8,629 bases of DNA from Bacillota bacterium (GTDB lineage: Bacteria; Bacillota; Limnochordia; Limnochordales; ZCTH02-B6). Where the stretch lies: contig QGSR01000070.1 of assembly GCA_003387805.1 (NCBI GenBank), forward strand, positions 1-8,629, in the 5' to 3' direction. The notes beneath the pieces were generated by a model. It was given only the letters and a program-made list of their open reading frames with translations, had not been told where the DNA came from and made no database searches. Below are positions 1-6,344 of the stretch, piece after piece (the first letter of the stretch is position 1; every line of letters begins with the position of its first letter). Position numbers and translations under genes: made by a program.

Positions 1-1410
1 ACCGTCGACGAACTGCTGGAGTATCAAGCGGGCCGCAGGGCCGAACAGCAGGCGCTGGTGGACGAGGGCAGCGCCCAGGCCCGGCGGCTTATGGTCCTTT
101 TCGCGCTGGTGTCCCTGATCATCGGCGCCGTGGCGGCCGTCACCGTCACCCGCAGCGTGGCGGGGCCGGCCCGGGCGGTGGCCGAGGCGGCCGACCGCCT
201 GGCCGAAGGGGACCTGACCCTGGAGACGCTTCAGGTCAAGACCCGGGACGAAGTAGGCGACATGGCCAACGCCTTCAACCGCATGGTGCAAAACTTCCGG
301 ACGATGATGCTGTCCATCCGGGAAACCAGCGCGGAGCTGATGGAAAGCGGCCGGACGCTGCGGGAGATGACGGAGACGTCGGCGGAAGCCATGTCGCAGA
401 TCGTGGCCGCCATCAACCAAGTGTCCGACGGCGCGGTGCAGCAGGCGTCCCACTCCCACACGTCCGCGGAAGCCGCCGACCAGCTGCGCAAAGCCATTGA
501 CCAAATCGCCACGGGTGCCCAGCACCAGGCCCAGCAAGTGCAGGAAATCAACGCCCTGGTCCAGCAAATGTCCGCCGCGCTGGCGGAAGTGGCGGCCGCG
601 GCCGAGGAAGTGGCCGAAGACGCCGACGGCGACCTGCAGACGGCGCAGGCCGGCGGCGAAGCGGTGCGGGCCGCGGTGCAGGGCATGGAGCGCATGCGGG
701 ACCGGGTGAACGACGTGTCGGAGCGCGTGCACGAACTGGGCCGGCTGTCCCAGCGCATCGGCGAGATCGTCGCGCTGATCAGCGACATCGCGGAGCAGAC
801 CAACCTGCTGGCGCTGAACGCGGCCATCGAGGCGGCCCGGGCCGGCGAGCACGGCCGCGGCTTCGCCGTCGTCGCGGACGAAGTGCGCAAGCTGGCGGAG
901 AGCTCGTCCCGCTCGGCCGGGCAGATCAGCCAGCTCATCGAGACCATCCAGGCCGGCGTCCAGGAGGCCGTGGCCGCGGTGGAGAGCGGCACGCAGGAGG
1001 CCGAGGCCGGCTCGCAGCTGGCCGCGCAGGCCGGGGAGGCTTTGGACCAGATCGTGCAGAGCGTGGCGAAAAGCAGCGCCAACGCCCGCCGCATCGCCCA
1101 GGAGGCCGAGCGGGTCACGCGGCACAGCGAGAACATCGTGCGCAGCGTCAGCGAAGTGGCCAGCGTCGTCGAGGAGAACACCGCGTCCACCGAGGAAATG
1201 TCGGCGGCCAGCGTGCAGGTGACCGAGTCGCTGGCCGAGATTTCCGCGGTCGCGACGGAGACGGCCGCCTCCGCGGAGGAAGTGGTGTCCTCCGCCGAGC
1301 AGGTGAACCAAAACGTGGCCACGGTGCGGGACGCGGCCGTGGGCCTGACGGACATGGCCGCCCGGCTCAGCGATTTGGTGGCCCGTTTCCGGCTGCCGTC
1401 GGCCGGGTAA
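1..1410 (+). CDS. Methyl-accepting chemotaxis protein, 3' part (5' end outside window)
   Basis: This is a membrane chemoreceptor that passes ligand signals to the CheA/CheW kinase complex. The frame is open from base 1, so the start lies outside the window; the GTG at 58 is internal. The visible 469 residues begin with the end of a periplasmic or extracellular helix. One membrane helix follows at about residues 30-49, then a HAMP domain to about residue 102 containing the GDL and [11 protein letters not shown] segments. A long coiled-coil signalling domain makes up the rest. Its hairpin tip at residues 260-301 is the classic receptor tip ([19 protein letters not shown], then [15 protein letters not shown]), so kinase control should be intact. 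Ala- and Glu-rich heptads flank the tip. The protein ends in RFRLPSAG and has no NWETF-type CheR/CheB docking tail. The ligand cannot be guessed because the sensor domain is missing. No other chemotaxis gene is visible. The class is certain. Confidence 0.96.
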   Translation, partial: TVDELLEYQAGRRAEQQALVDEGSAQARRLMVLFALVSLIIGAVAAVTVTRSVAGPARAVAEAADRLAEGDLTLETLQVKTRDEVGDMANAFNRMVQNFRTMMLSIRETSAELMESGRTLREMTETSAEAMSQIVAAINQVSDGAVQQASHSHTSAEAADQLRKAIDQIATGAQHQAQQVQEINALVQQMSAALAEVAAAAEEVAEDADGDLQTAQAGGEAVRAAVQGMERMRDRVNDVSERVHELGRLSQRIGEIVALISDIAEQTNLLALNAAIEAARAGEHGRGFAVVADEVRKLAESSSRSAGQISQLIETIQAGVQEAVAAVESGTQEAEAGSQLAAQAGEALDQIVQSVAKSSANARRIAQEAERVTRHSENIVRSVSEVASVVEENTASTEEMSAASVQVTESLAEISAVATETAASAEEVVSSAEQVNQNVATVRDAAVGLTDMAARLSDLVARFRLPSAG

Positions 1411-1448
1411 GGCGGGGCCCGGGCCCGAGGCGGACCCGCGGCCCGCGG

Positions 1449-1466
1449 ATGTACGAAATCGTACAT
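1449..1466. promoter_or_regulatory. AT-rich dyad, candidate operator (or weak terminator)
   Basis: ATGTACGAAATCGTACAT has 8-bp arms that are exact inverted repeats around a 2-base centre. It lies 38 bases after the chemoreceptor stop codon and 74 bases before the oxidoreductase start. It is much richer in A+T than its surroundings. As RNA it would form a 7-bp stem with an AAAT loop, followed by TTCTTTTCC, so a weak terminator for the chemoreceptor is possible. The two clear terminators in this window have long GC-rich stems, and this one has only three G-C pairs. The symmetry and position fit better with a dimeric repressor or activator site over the oxidoreductase promoter. I could not assign a regulator family. 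A possible poor promoter overlaps it (TTTTCC at 1469 and TAGATG at 1492, 17 bases apart), with low certainty. Confidence 0.5.
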
Positions 1467-1540
1467 TCTTTTCCAGGGGCGTGGGGTAAGGTAGATGTGG
1501 TCTTAGTCCAATTCACGCTTTTGGGAAAGGATGTGCGGAG

Positions 1541-2245
1541 ATGCTGATTGCCGAGAAGGACCGCGTGGCCATCCGCGAGATGTTCGGGGAAATGGTGAAT
1601 CCGGTGCGGCTGGTCGTGTTCACCGAAGGCAGCCTGCAGCTCCCCGGCCGCCAGAAGTGCATGTACTGCGAGCAGACGGTGCAGCTGGCGCAGGAGCTGG
1701 GCGAGCTGTCGGACAAGCTCAGCGTCGAGGTGTACAACTTCGACGTCGACAAGGAGAAGGTGGACGAGTACGGCGTCGTCCGCGTGCCGGCCATAGCCGT
1801 CGTGGGCGAGAAGGACTACGGCGTGCGCTACTACGGCATTCCCGCGGGCTACGAGTTCACGGCCCTGCTGGAGGACATCATCGACGTGTCCAAGGGCACG
1901 ACGGACTTGTCGGCCCACACGCTGGAGCAGCTGGCGCGGCTGGACGAGCCCGTGCACATTCAGGTGTTCGTCACGCCGACGTGCCCGTACTGCCCGGCGG
2001 CGGTGCGGTTCGCGCACAAGCTGGCCATCCACAGCGACTACGTGACGGCCGACATGGTGGAGGCCCAGGAGTTCCCCGAGATGGCGCAGCGCTACGGCGT
2101 GTACGGCGTGCCGCGCACGGTCATTAACGAGGACACGCACATGGAAGGCGCGATGCCGGAGGAGTACGCCATGCTGTACGTGCTCAAGGCGGCGGGCAAG
2201 CTGACGGAGGACGAAGCGGACCGGCTGGCGGCCATCATGCGGTAA
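1541..2245 (+). CDS. Protein disulfide oxidoreductase, two thioredoxin folds (glutaredoxin-like, PDO family)
   Basis: This 234-residue protein is built from two thioredoxin-fold units in tandem, as in the PDO proteins of hyperthermophilic archaea and thermophilic bacteria. Those proteins reduce, oxidise or isomerise cytoplasmic disulfides and are often recharged by a thioredoxin reductase. Unit one has the redox motif CMYC at residues 40-43 and its cis-proline in VRVPAIAV (P83). Unit two has CPYC at 148-151 and its cis-proline in GVPRTV (P191). Both active sites look complete, and the length fits the family. There is no signal peptide, so it should act in the cytoplasm. ATG at 1541 is chosen because GGGAAAGGA at 1523-1531 sits 9 bases upstream and the N-terminus (LIAEKDR, then NPVRLVVFTE) matches the family. 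The ATG at 1531 is out of frame with it. The gene appears monocistronic, with a candidate operator upstream and a strong terminator downstream. No reductase gene is visible nearby. Confidence 0.93.
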   Translation: MLIAEKDRVAIREMFGEMVNPVRLVVFTEGSLQLPGRQKCMYCEQTVQLAQELGELSDKLSVEVYNFDVDKEKVDEYGVVRVPAIAVVGEKDYGVRYYGIPAGYEFTALLEDIIDVSKGTTDLSAHTLEQLARLDEPVHIQVFVTPTCPYCPAAVRFAHKLAIHSDYVTADMVEAQEFPEMAQRYGVYGVPRTVINEDTHMEGAMPEEYAMLYVLKAAGKLTEDEADRLAAIMR

Positions 2246-2275
2246 ACATCCGAGTTCACGGTGAGGGTGTGAAGG

Positions 2276-2308
2276 AAAGGGCGGCGCCGTGCGCCGCCCT
2301 TTCTCGTT
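2276..2308 (+). terminator. Intrinsic terminator of the disulfide oxidoreductase gene
   Basis: A perfect 12-bp stem runs AAAGGGCGGCGC (2276-2287), then a CGT loop, then GCGCCGCCCTTT (2291-2302). One more G-C pair can form at the base, and TTTCTCGTT follows. It begins 30 bases after the oxidoreductase stop codon. The A-tract on the left arm also gives the opposite strand a T-tract, so it may work in both directions, although no minus-strand gene ends here. Confidence 0.85.
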
Positions 2309-2430
2309 GCGCCGCGCGTGCACCTGGCGCGCCGCGGCCTTTTCACCAAGACCGTCGGTTAGGAATAGGTTACTAGCACATTCCCGCCGAGGTCCCGGGC
2401 ACTCGGTCCATCGATGGAGGTCACTGCCGG

Positions 2431-2868
2431 ATGTCGGAACCGATGAACGGCATGCAGAGCCGCTGCGCCGCGCTGGCGGAAATCGTCAACGGCACGCCCG
2501 CGGTCGTGAATGGCGTGTGCTTGATCCAGTCGCTGCGCTCGGATCTGGCACCCGAGATACTGGGCATGAGGACCCGCTCGCCGCTGGTGTTGCCCGTGTT
2601 TTATTCCATCGAGGAGGACAACGGCGGCGCCGGCCACAGCGGCACGCTCAACCTGGGCGAGGCGGTGCTGCGCCAGCGCGAGGTCAACACCGTCATGGGC
2701 GTGCTGCGCCGCAACAACATTCTCGTGACGGCGCTGCACAACCACTGGCTGTTCGACGAGCCCCGGCTGATGTACATGCATTGGGAGGCCGTGATGGATC
2801 CGGCCCGGTTCCTGCAAATATCGCAGGAGGCGCTGACGGCCGCGGGCGTGATGACGCGGCCGTTGTGA
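2431..2868 (+). CDS. DUF1259 domain protein, short single-domain form
   Basis: This 145-residue protein matches the DUF1259 (LppY/LpqO-like) family, whose biochemical role is not established. The recognisable core is residues 51-120. It contains LPVFYSIEEDNGGAGHSG, then LNLGEAVLRQREVN, then VTALHNH at 99-105 and LMYMHWEA at 113-120. The histidines H69, H103, H105 and H117 are clustered in these conserved blocks and could bind a metal or substrate, but that is inference. Many family members are longer, with two related halves and a signal peptide; this one has a single copy and no signal peptide, so it is probably cytoplasmic. ATG at 2431 is supported by GGAGGT at 2416-2421, nine bases upstream. 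It sits alone between two terminators. The family call is fairly firm from the HNH and MHWEA blocks; the function is unknown. Confidence 0.82.
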   Translation: MSEPMNGMQSRCAALAEIVNGTPAVVNGVCLIQSLRSDLAPEILGMRTRSPLVLPVFYSIEEDNGGAGHSGTLNLGEAVLRQREVNTVMGVLRRNNILVTALHNHWLFDEPRLMYMHWEAVMDPARFLQISQEALTAAGVMTRPL

Positions 2869-2920
2869 GCGGACGGCCGTGGCTGCCGTGTTCCCGAACA
2901 CCCCGGAAGGGAGACAGCGA

Positions 2921-2970
2921 GATGGCCGAAACCGGCCCGGAAAGCGGGCGCGGCTTCGGCCATCGTTTTT
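2921..2970 (+). terminator. Long nested hairpin terminator after the DUF1259 gene
   Basis: The outer stem pairs GATGGCCGAA (2921-2930) with TTCGGCCATC (2955-2964), 10 of 10. An inner stem pairs CCG and GCCCG (2932-2939) with CGGGC and CGG (2945-2949 and 2951-2953) around a GAAAG loop, with one bulged G and one A/C mismatch between the stems. GTTTTTCGTT follows directly. It lies 52 bases past the DUF1259 stop codon and faces a convergent gene. The other strand has no T-tract after the hairpin, so it should mainly stop plus-strand transcription. Confidence 0.85.
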
Positions 2971-2985
2971 CGTTCATTTCGGCGG

Positions 2986-3009
2986 GCCCGGTGCAAACCA
3001 GACCCGGGC
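2986..3009 (-). terminator. Possible weak hairpin just past the binding-protein stop
   Basis: GCCCGGT (2986-2992) pairs with ACCCGGGC (3002-3009) with one bulged base and a 9-base loop. It begins 7 bases past the minus-strand stop codon. No T-tract follows on the minus strand, so it is at best a pause or RNA-end stabilising structure. The minus-strand transcript would next meet the large hairpin at 2921-2964, which may protect its end. Confidence 0.25.
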
Positions 3010-3015
3010 ATCCGG

Positions 3016-4077
3016 TCAGTAGCGATACCGCGCCCGTTCGAGGACGTCTTCCGGAATGGTCAGGCCCATGCGGGCCGCGGCCTCCAGGTTCACGGCCAGG
3101 TCCAGGACTGCCTGGATTCCCGCCGGGGTCGGGGCGGGATCGCGGCCTTCGAAAAAAAGGCGCAGGGCCCACTCACCGGCCTGCCGGCCCAGCGGGATTT
3201 CGGCCAGGCCGTAGGCCGCGGCGGCGCCCCGCTGCGCCGTGGCGATGTCCGACGCGATGACGGGGATGCGGAACCGCTCGGCCACCGCCAGGACCGACTC
3301 CAGCGCCGCCACCACGGTATTGTCCGTCGGGATGAAGATGACGTCCACGCTGCCCACCAGCGACTCCGCGGCCTGGCGGACGTCCGTCGTGGAGCCGGCG
3401 GTCCGCTCCACCAGCGTCAGGCCGTACTCGGCTGCCCACTGCCGGGCCTCTTCGACCTGGATGACCGAGTTCAGCTCGCCGGAGTTGTAGACGACGCCGA
3501 TGCGGCGGGCGTCGGGAATGATCTCCAGTACCAGCTTGATTTGCTCGCTGACGGGCGTCCAGTGGGTCGTCCCGGTGATGTTGCGGCCCGGCCGCTGGAA
3601 GCTGTCCACCACTTCCGCGCCGACGGGATCCCGCACGCCGGCGAAGACGATGGGGATCGTGTCCGTCAGCGACGCCGCCGCCTGCACCGGGCCGGTGGCG
3701 ATGGCGAAAATGAGGTCGACCCGGTCCTGCACGAACTTCTCGGCGATGGTGTAGGAGACGCTGAAGTCGCCCTGGGCGTTGTGGTACTCGATGATGATGT
3801 CTTCACCGATGGCGTACCCGGCGTCTTCGATGGCCTGGATGAAGCCGACGCGGAACGCGTCCAGGGCCGGGTGCTCCAGAAACTGAACGATGCCGATGTG
3901 GACGGGACTGGCCGCGGCCGTGGCGCCGCCGGCGGCGAAACCGGCCGCCACGAGCAGCGCCAGCGCGATCCAGGCCGTCAGGCCGCCGAAACCGCCGGCC
4001 CGGAGCGGCCGCCGGCCGCGCCGTCGGCCCCGGCTCCAATGAGACGCGTCCACATCAACAACAGTCCGCTTGGTCAA
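3016..4077 (-). CDS. ABC transporter substrate-binding protein, ABC_sub_bind (TrpX-like) family
   Basis: This 353-residue solute receptor feeds an ABC importer. Family landmarks include HIGIVQFLEHPALDAFRVGF (about 60-79), IVFAGVRDPVGAEVV (143-157), NITGTTHW (166-173), PTDNTVVAALESVLAV (250-265), IPVIASD (271-277) and YGLAEIPLGRQAG (289-301). Known relatives (TrpX, YtrF-like loci) bind aromatic amino acids, but the ligand here cannot be read from sequence. The N-terminus has a long basic stretch (RGRRRGRRPLR), then a hydrophobic segment at about 33-55 and a plausible cleavage site near TAAAS. There is no lipobox cysteine, which is unusual for a Bacillota binding protein. The start is TTG at 4077, chosen because AGGAGG lies 8 bases upstream; no later ATG or GTG has a comparable site. 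No permease or ATPase gene lies beside it: the gene downstream is convergent and the one upstream is a divergent exporter. It is therefore an orphan within this window. Confidence 0.9.
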   Translation of the reverse strand: MTKRTVVDVDASHWSRGRRRGRRPLRAGGFGGLTAWIALALLVAAGFAAGGATAAASPVHIGIVQFLEHPALDAFRVGFIQAIEDAGYAIGEDIIIEYHNAQGDFSVSYTIAEKFVQDRVDLIFAIATGPVQAAASLTDTIPIVFAGVRDPVGAEVVDSFQRPGRNITGTTHWTPVSEQIKLVLEIIPDARRIGVVYNSGELNSVIQVEEARQWAAEYGLTLVERTAGSTTDVRQAAESLVGSVDVIFIPTDNTVVAALESVLAVAERFRIPVIASDIATAQRGAAAAYGLAEIPLGRQAGEWALRLFFEGRDPAPTPAGIQAVLDLAVNLEAAARMGLTIPEDVLERARYRY

Positions 4078-4083
4078 TGTCTG

Positions 4084-4093
4084 CTCCTCCTCT
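4084..4093 (-). promoter_or_regulatory. Ribosome binding site fixing the TTG start of the binding protein
   Basis: On the minus strand AGAGGAGGAG is followed by six bases (CAGACA) and then TTG. The AGGAGG core is 8 bases from the start codon, which makes TTG at 4077 the best start. Confidence 0.85.
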
Positions 4094-4110
4094 TGCTGAG
4101 CTCGTCTCCG

Positions 4111-4141
4111 CCGCGACGGACCGACGGTCGGACTGTCGCGG
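4111..4141. promoter_or_regulatory. 31-nt interrupted palindrome, candidate operator or leader hairpin
   Basis: The element is centred on base 4126 and 13 of its 15 arm positions are symmetric. The outer 7-bp arms are CCGCGAC and GTCGCGG; the inner 5-bp arms are CCGAC and GTCGG around one base; three-base segments separate them. It lies 33 bases upstream of the binding-protein TTG start, next to its ribosome site. A repressor operator or a structured 5' leader are both possible. Confidence 0.5.
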
Positions 4142-4227
4142 CCTCGGCTCGGCTTTTTCGGCGTGCCCCGGCCTGGACGTGCCGCTGCCGATGGGCTCCG
4201 GCTCCGGACCCGGAGGCTGTGCCGCCG

Positions 4228-4290
4228 GTGTCGAGCCCGGCGCCGCCGGAATCAAGCCCGGCGCTGCCGGTATCAAGTCCGGCGCCCCCG
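4228..4290. repeat. Three 21-bp tandem repeats in the divergent spacer
   Basis: The units at 4228-4248, 4249-4269 and 4270-4290 follow the consensus gNaTCAAGCCCGGCGCYGCCG, with two to five differences between units. The 21-bp period equals two helical turns, so any protein site in the unit would be repeated on one face of the DNA. The repeat also gives 7-residue repeats in every frame, but none of these frames looks like a real gene. Confidence 0.75.
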
Positions 4291-4370
4291 GCCCGCTGAC
4301 GCAGGCGGAGCTTCGGCGTAGGCTCGTCGCTTCGCGGCACGCCGTTTCCATGAAAATGGCAATTCTTGAT

Positions 4371-4395
4371 CCCGGCCGGCAATCCTGCCGCCGGG
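4371..4395. other. Bulged hairpin in the divergent spacer
   Basis: CCCGG (4371-4375) and CGGCA (4377-4381) pair with TGCCG (4386-4390) and CCGGG (4391-4395) around an ATCC loop, with one bulged C at 4376. No T-tract follows on either strand. It may be a leader structure, or chance in GC-rich DNA. Confidence 0.3.
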
Positions 4396-4597
4396 GGCCT
4401 GTTGGCCGTTCCGCGTTGGTCGCCGGCGATGTCGCGCTGGCCGCCGCCCGCGCCGATATGACTTTGGGCGCGCCGTGTCCTTCGCCGCCGGCGAAGCAGG
4501 TTAAGCCGCCGCCGAAAGGGAAAAGATGTCAAGTCAACGATGAAACTCGAACGGCCGCCGCCGGCGCTGCGACGCGGCCGGCGCGCACCGGCGGTGG

Positions 4598-4604
4598 AAG
4601 GAGG
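4598..4604 (+). promoter_or_regulatory. Ribosome binding site fixing the TTG start of exporter subunit 1
   Basis: AAGGAGG is followed by nine bases and then TTG at 4614. It is the only strong ribosome site in the 536-bp open stretch upstream of the exporter. The resulting N-terminus (MGKLLRFLRPYRGQ) is the usual beginning of this exporter family. Confidence 0.88.
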
Positions 4605-4613
4605 ACGGAGCGT

Positions 4614-6344
4614 TTGGGCAAGCTGCTGCGCTTTTTGCGGCCCTATCGCGGGCAGGTTCTGCTCATTATGGGCCTCGTGCTGTTCCAGACGCTGACCGAG
4701 CTGTATTTGCCGGCGCTGATGGCCAGCATCGTGGACCGGGGCGTCGTCACCGGGGACATCGGCCACATCTGGCGTACGGGAGGCCTGATGCTGCTGGTGG
4801 CCGGCGTCGGCGTCGGCGCCGCGATCATGACCTCCCGGCTGTCTTCCCGCACGGCGTCCGCGTACGGACGCGACTTGCGCGGGCGCGTGTTCCGGCGGGT
4901 GACGGAGTTTTCCATGCGGGAGTTCGACGAGCTGGGCACCGCGACGCTGATCACCCGCACTACCAATGACGTGACCCAAGTGCAGCAAGTGCTGTTCATG
5001 ACGCTGCGCATGTTCGTCAGCGCGCCGCTGATGGCGCTGGGCGGCGTGTTCATGGCCATTTCGACGGATCCCGGGCTGTCTTGGGTCATCGTGGCCGTGG
5101 TGCCGGTCTTGGGCGTTATCGTCGCGGCGGTGGCCGCCAAGGCGATGCCGCTTTTCCGGGCGCTTCAGGAAAAAATCGACACGCTGAACCGGGTGGTGCG
5201 CGAACGGCTGACGGGCGTGCGGGTGGTGCGGGCGTTCAACCGGGAGGCGTACGAGCGGCGCCGCTTCGACGCGGCCAACCGTGATCTGACGGACACCGGC
5301 GTGCGGGTGCACCGGCTCATGGCCGCCGGCATGCCCATGATGATGGTCGTGCTGAACATGACGACGGTGGCCGTCATGTGGTTCGGCGGCATCCGCATCG
5401 ACCAGGGCCACATGCAAGTGGGTGCGCTGATGGCCTTCATTCAATACGTCATGTTGATCATGTTTTCGCTGTTGATGGTGACCATGATTTTCGTCATCTT
5501 TCCGCGGGCGGCCGTCTCCGCGGCCCGCATCAACGAAGTGCTGGAGATCGAGCCTGAAGTGAAGGACGCTCCGGACGCGAAGGCGGGGCCGGGGCCCGAG
5601 CCGGGCGTGGTGGAGTTCCGCCACGTGACGTTTCAGTACCCGGGCGCGGAGCAGCCGGCGCTGCGGGACATTTCGTTCCGGGCCGAGCCCGGCAAGACCA
5701 CAGCCGTCATCGGCGGCACGGGCTCGGGCAAGTCGACGCTGGTGCAGCTTCTCGCCCGGTTTTACGACGCCACCGAGGGCCAGGTGCTGGTGGACGGCGT
5801 GGACGTGCGCCGGCGCTCCCAGGCGGACTTGCGGGCAGGCATCGGCTTCGTGCCGCAGAAGGCGGCGCTGTTCAGCGGGACCATCGCCGAGAACATCCGT
5901 TACGGCAAGGAGGACGCCTCCGACGAGGAGGTGCGCCGGGCCGCGGAGGTGGCCCAGGCGCTGGAGTTTATCGAGGCCATGGAGCACGGCTTCGACTCGC
6001 CGGTGGCTCAGGGCGGCGCCAACTTGTCGGGCGGACAGCGGCAGCGGCTGACCATCGCCCGGGCGCTGGTGCGCCGCCCGCGGGTGTACGTGTTTGACGA
6101 CAGCTTCTCCGCGCTGGACTTCAAGACCGACGCCAAGCTGCGGGCCGCTTTGAAAGAGGAGACGCGGGACGCGACGGTCATCATCGTGGCCCAGCGGGTG
6201 AGCACGATTATGGACGCGGATCAGATCATCGTGCTGGACGAGGGCCGCATCGTGGGCCGCGGCACCCACGATGAGCTGCTGCGCACGTGCGACGTGTATC
6301 GTGAGATCGTCATCTCGCAGCTGGGAGAGGAGGCGGCGGCATGA
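4614..6344 (+). CDS. Heterodimeric ABC exporter, subunit 1 (degenerate ATPase site; BmrC/TM287-like)
   Basis: This 576-residue half-transporter has six membrane helices (about 14-36, 55-75, 129-150, 154-176, 239-260 and 271-296) followed by a nucleotide-binding domain from about residue 331. Walker A is GGTGSGKST (367-375), the Q-loop residue is Q415, and the signature is canonical LSGGQ (471-475). Walker B ends VYVFDD, with D496 where the catalytic Glu should be. The H-loop His is replaced by Gln (Q527, in IVAQRVS). These substitutions mark the degenerate-site partner of heterodimeric exporters such as BmrCD, LmrCD and TM287/288, which export drugs or lipids. The start is TTG at 4614 because AAGGAGG lies nine bases upstream; the frame stays open back to 4077 but without support. 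The stop overlaps the next start as ATGA, giving translational coupling. The substrate is unknown. The class is very secure. Confidence 0.95.
   Translation: MGKLLRFLRPYRGQVLLIMGLVLFQTLTELYLPALMASIVDRGVVTGDIGHIWRTGGLMLLVAGVGVGAAIMTSRLSSRTASAYGRDLRGRVFRRVTEFSMREFDELGTATLITRTTNDVTQVQQVLFMTLRMFVSAPLMALGGVFMAISTDPGLSWVIVAVVPVLGVIVAAVAAKAMPLFRALQEKIDTLNRVVRERLTGVRVVRAFNREAYERRRFDAANRDLTDTGVRVHRLMAAGMPMMMVVLNMTTVAVMWFGGIRIDQGHMQVGALMAFIQYVMLIMFSLLMVTMIFVIFPRAAVSAARINEVLEIEPEVKDAPDAKAGPGPEPGVVEFRHVTFQYPGAEQPALRDISFRAEPGKTTAVIGGTGSGKSTLVQLLARFYDATEGQVLVDGVDVRRRSQADLRAGIGFVPQKAALFSGTIAENIRYGKEDASDEEVRRAAEVAQALEFIEAMEHGFDSPVAQGGANLSGGQRQRLTIARALVRRPRVYVFDDSFSALDFKTDAKLRAALKEETRDATVIIVAQRVSTIMDADQIIVLDEGRIVGRGTHDELLRTCDVYREIVISQLGEEAAA

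Larger units (their letters stand above)
4078..4613. other. Divergent intergenic region, 536 bp
   Basis: This stretch separates the minus-strand binding protein from the plus-strand exporter pair and should hold both promoters. I found no convincing -35/-10 pair on either strand. It contains a 31-nt dyad (4111-4141), three 21-bp tandem repeats (4228-4290), a CCAT-GAAA-ATGG mini-hairpin (4349-4360) and a bulged hairpin (4371-4395). No T-box, riboswitch core or tRNA-like fold was recognised. The frame upstream of the exporter stays open to 4077, but it is low-complexity, has no ribosome site and resembles no known domain, so I treat it as noncoding. Confidence 0.6.

Noticed and set aside
1415..1426. 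12-bp palindrome GGGCCCGGGCCC after the chemoreceptor
   Set aside because: It is simple GC-rich sequence with no T-tract or spacing to a gene start, and chance is likely in this composition.
231..1466. 411-codon open frame antisense to the chemoreceptor
   Set aside because: It is Ser/Ala-rich shadow translation of the receptor's coiled coil, with no ribosome site or motif seen.
1367..2323. 318-codon open frame antisense to the disulfide oxidoreductase
   Set aside because: It is a shadow frame rich in His, Arg and Leu, running through the terminator and opposite a clear two-domain PDO gene.
2922..3260. Possible small plus-strand ORF (MAETGPESGRGF...) with a GGGAG site 8 bases upstream
   Set aside because: Its start codon lies in the terminator hairpin and most of its length is antisense to the binding protein; the later part is Pro/Arg/Gly-rich shadow sequence.
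4055..4351. 98-codon minus-strand ORF with PAAPG repeats in the divergent spacer
   Set aside because: Its repeats only reflect the 21-bp DNA repeat. It has no ribosome site and overlaps the binding-protein start in another frame.
4077..4613. N-terminal extension of exporter subunit 1 starting at ATG 4077
   Set aside because: There is no ribosome site before that ATG or any later in-frame ATG. The peptide is low-complexity and overlaps the opposing gene's start codon. TTG at 4614 has AAGGAGG nine bases upstream and gives the normal family N-terminus.
4078..4613. T-box leader for the TrpX-type gene
   Set aside because: I searched the minus strand for the T-box core (GGTGGNACCGCG-like) and found none.
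4074..6269. 731-codon open frame on the minus strand antisense to exporter subunit 1
   Set aside because: It has the same shadow character and no recognisable motif, and it lies opposite a complete ABC half-transporter.
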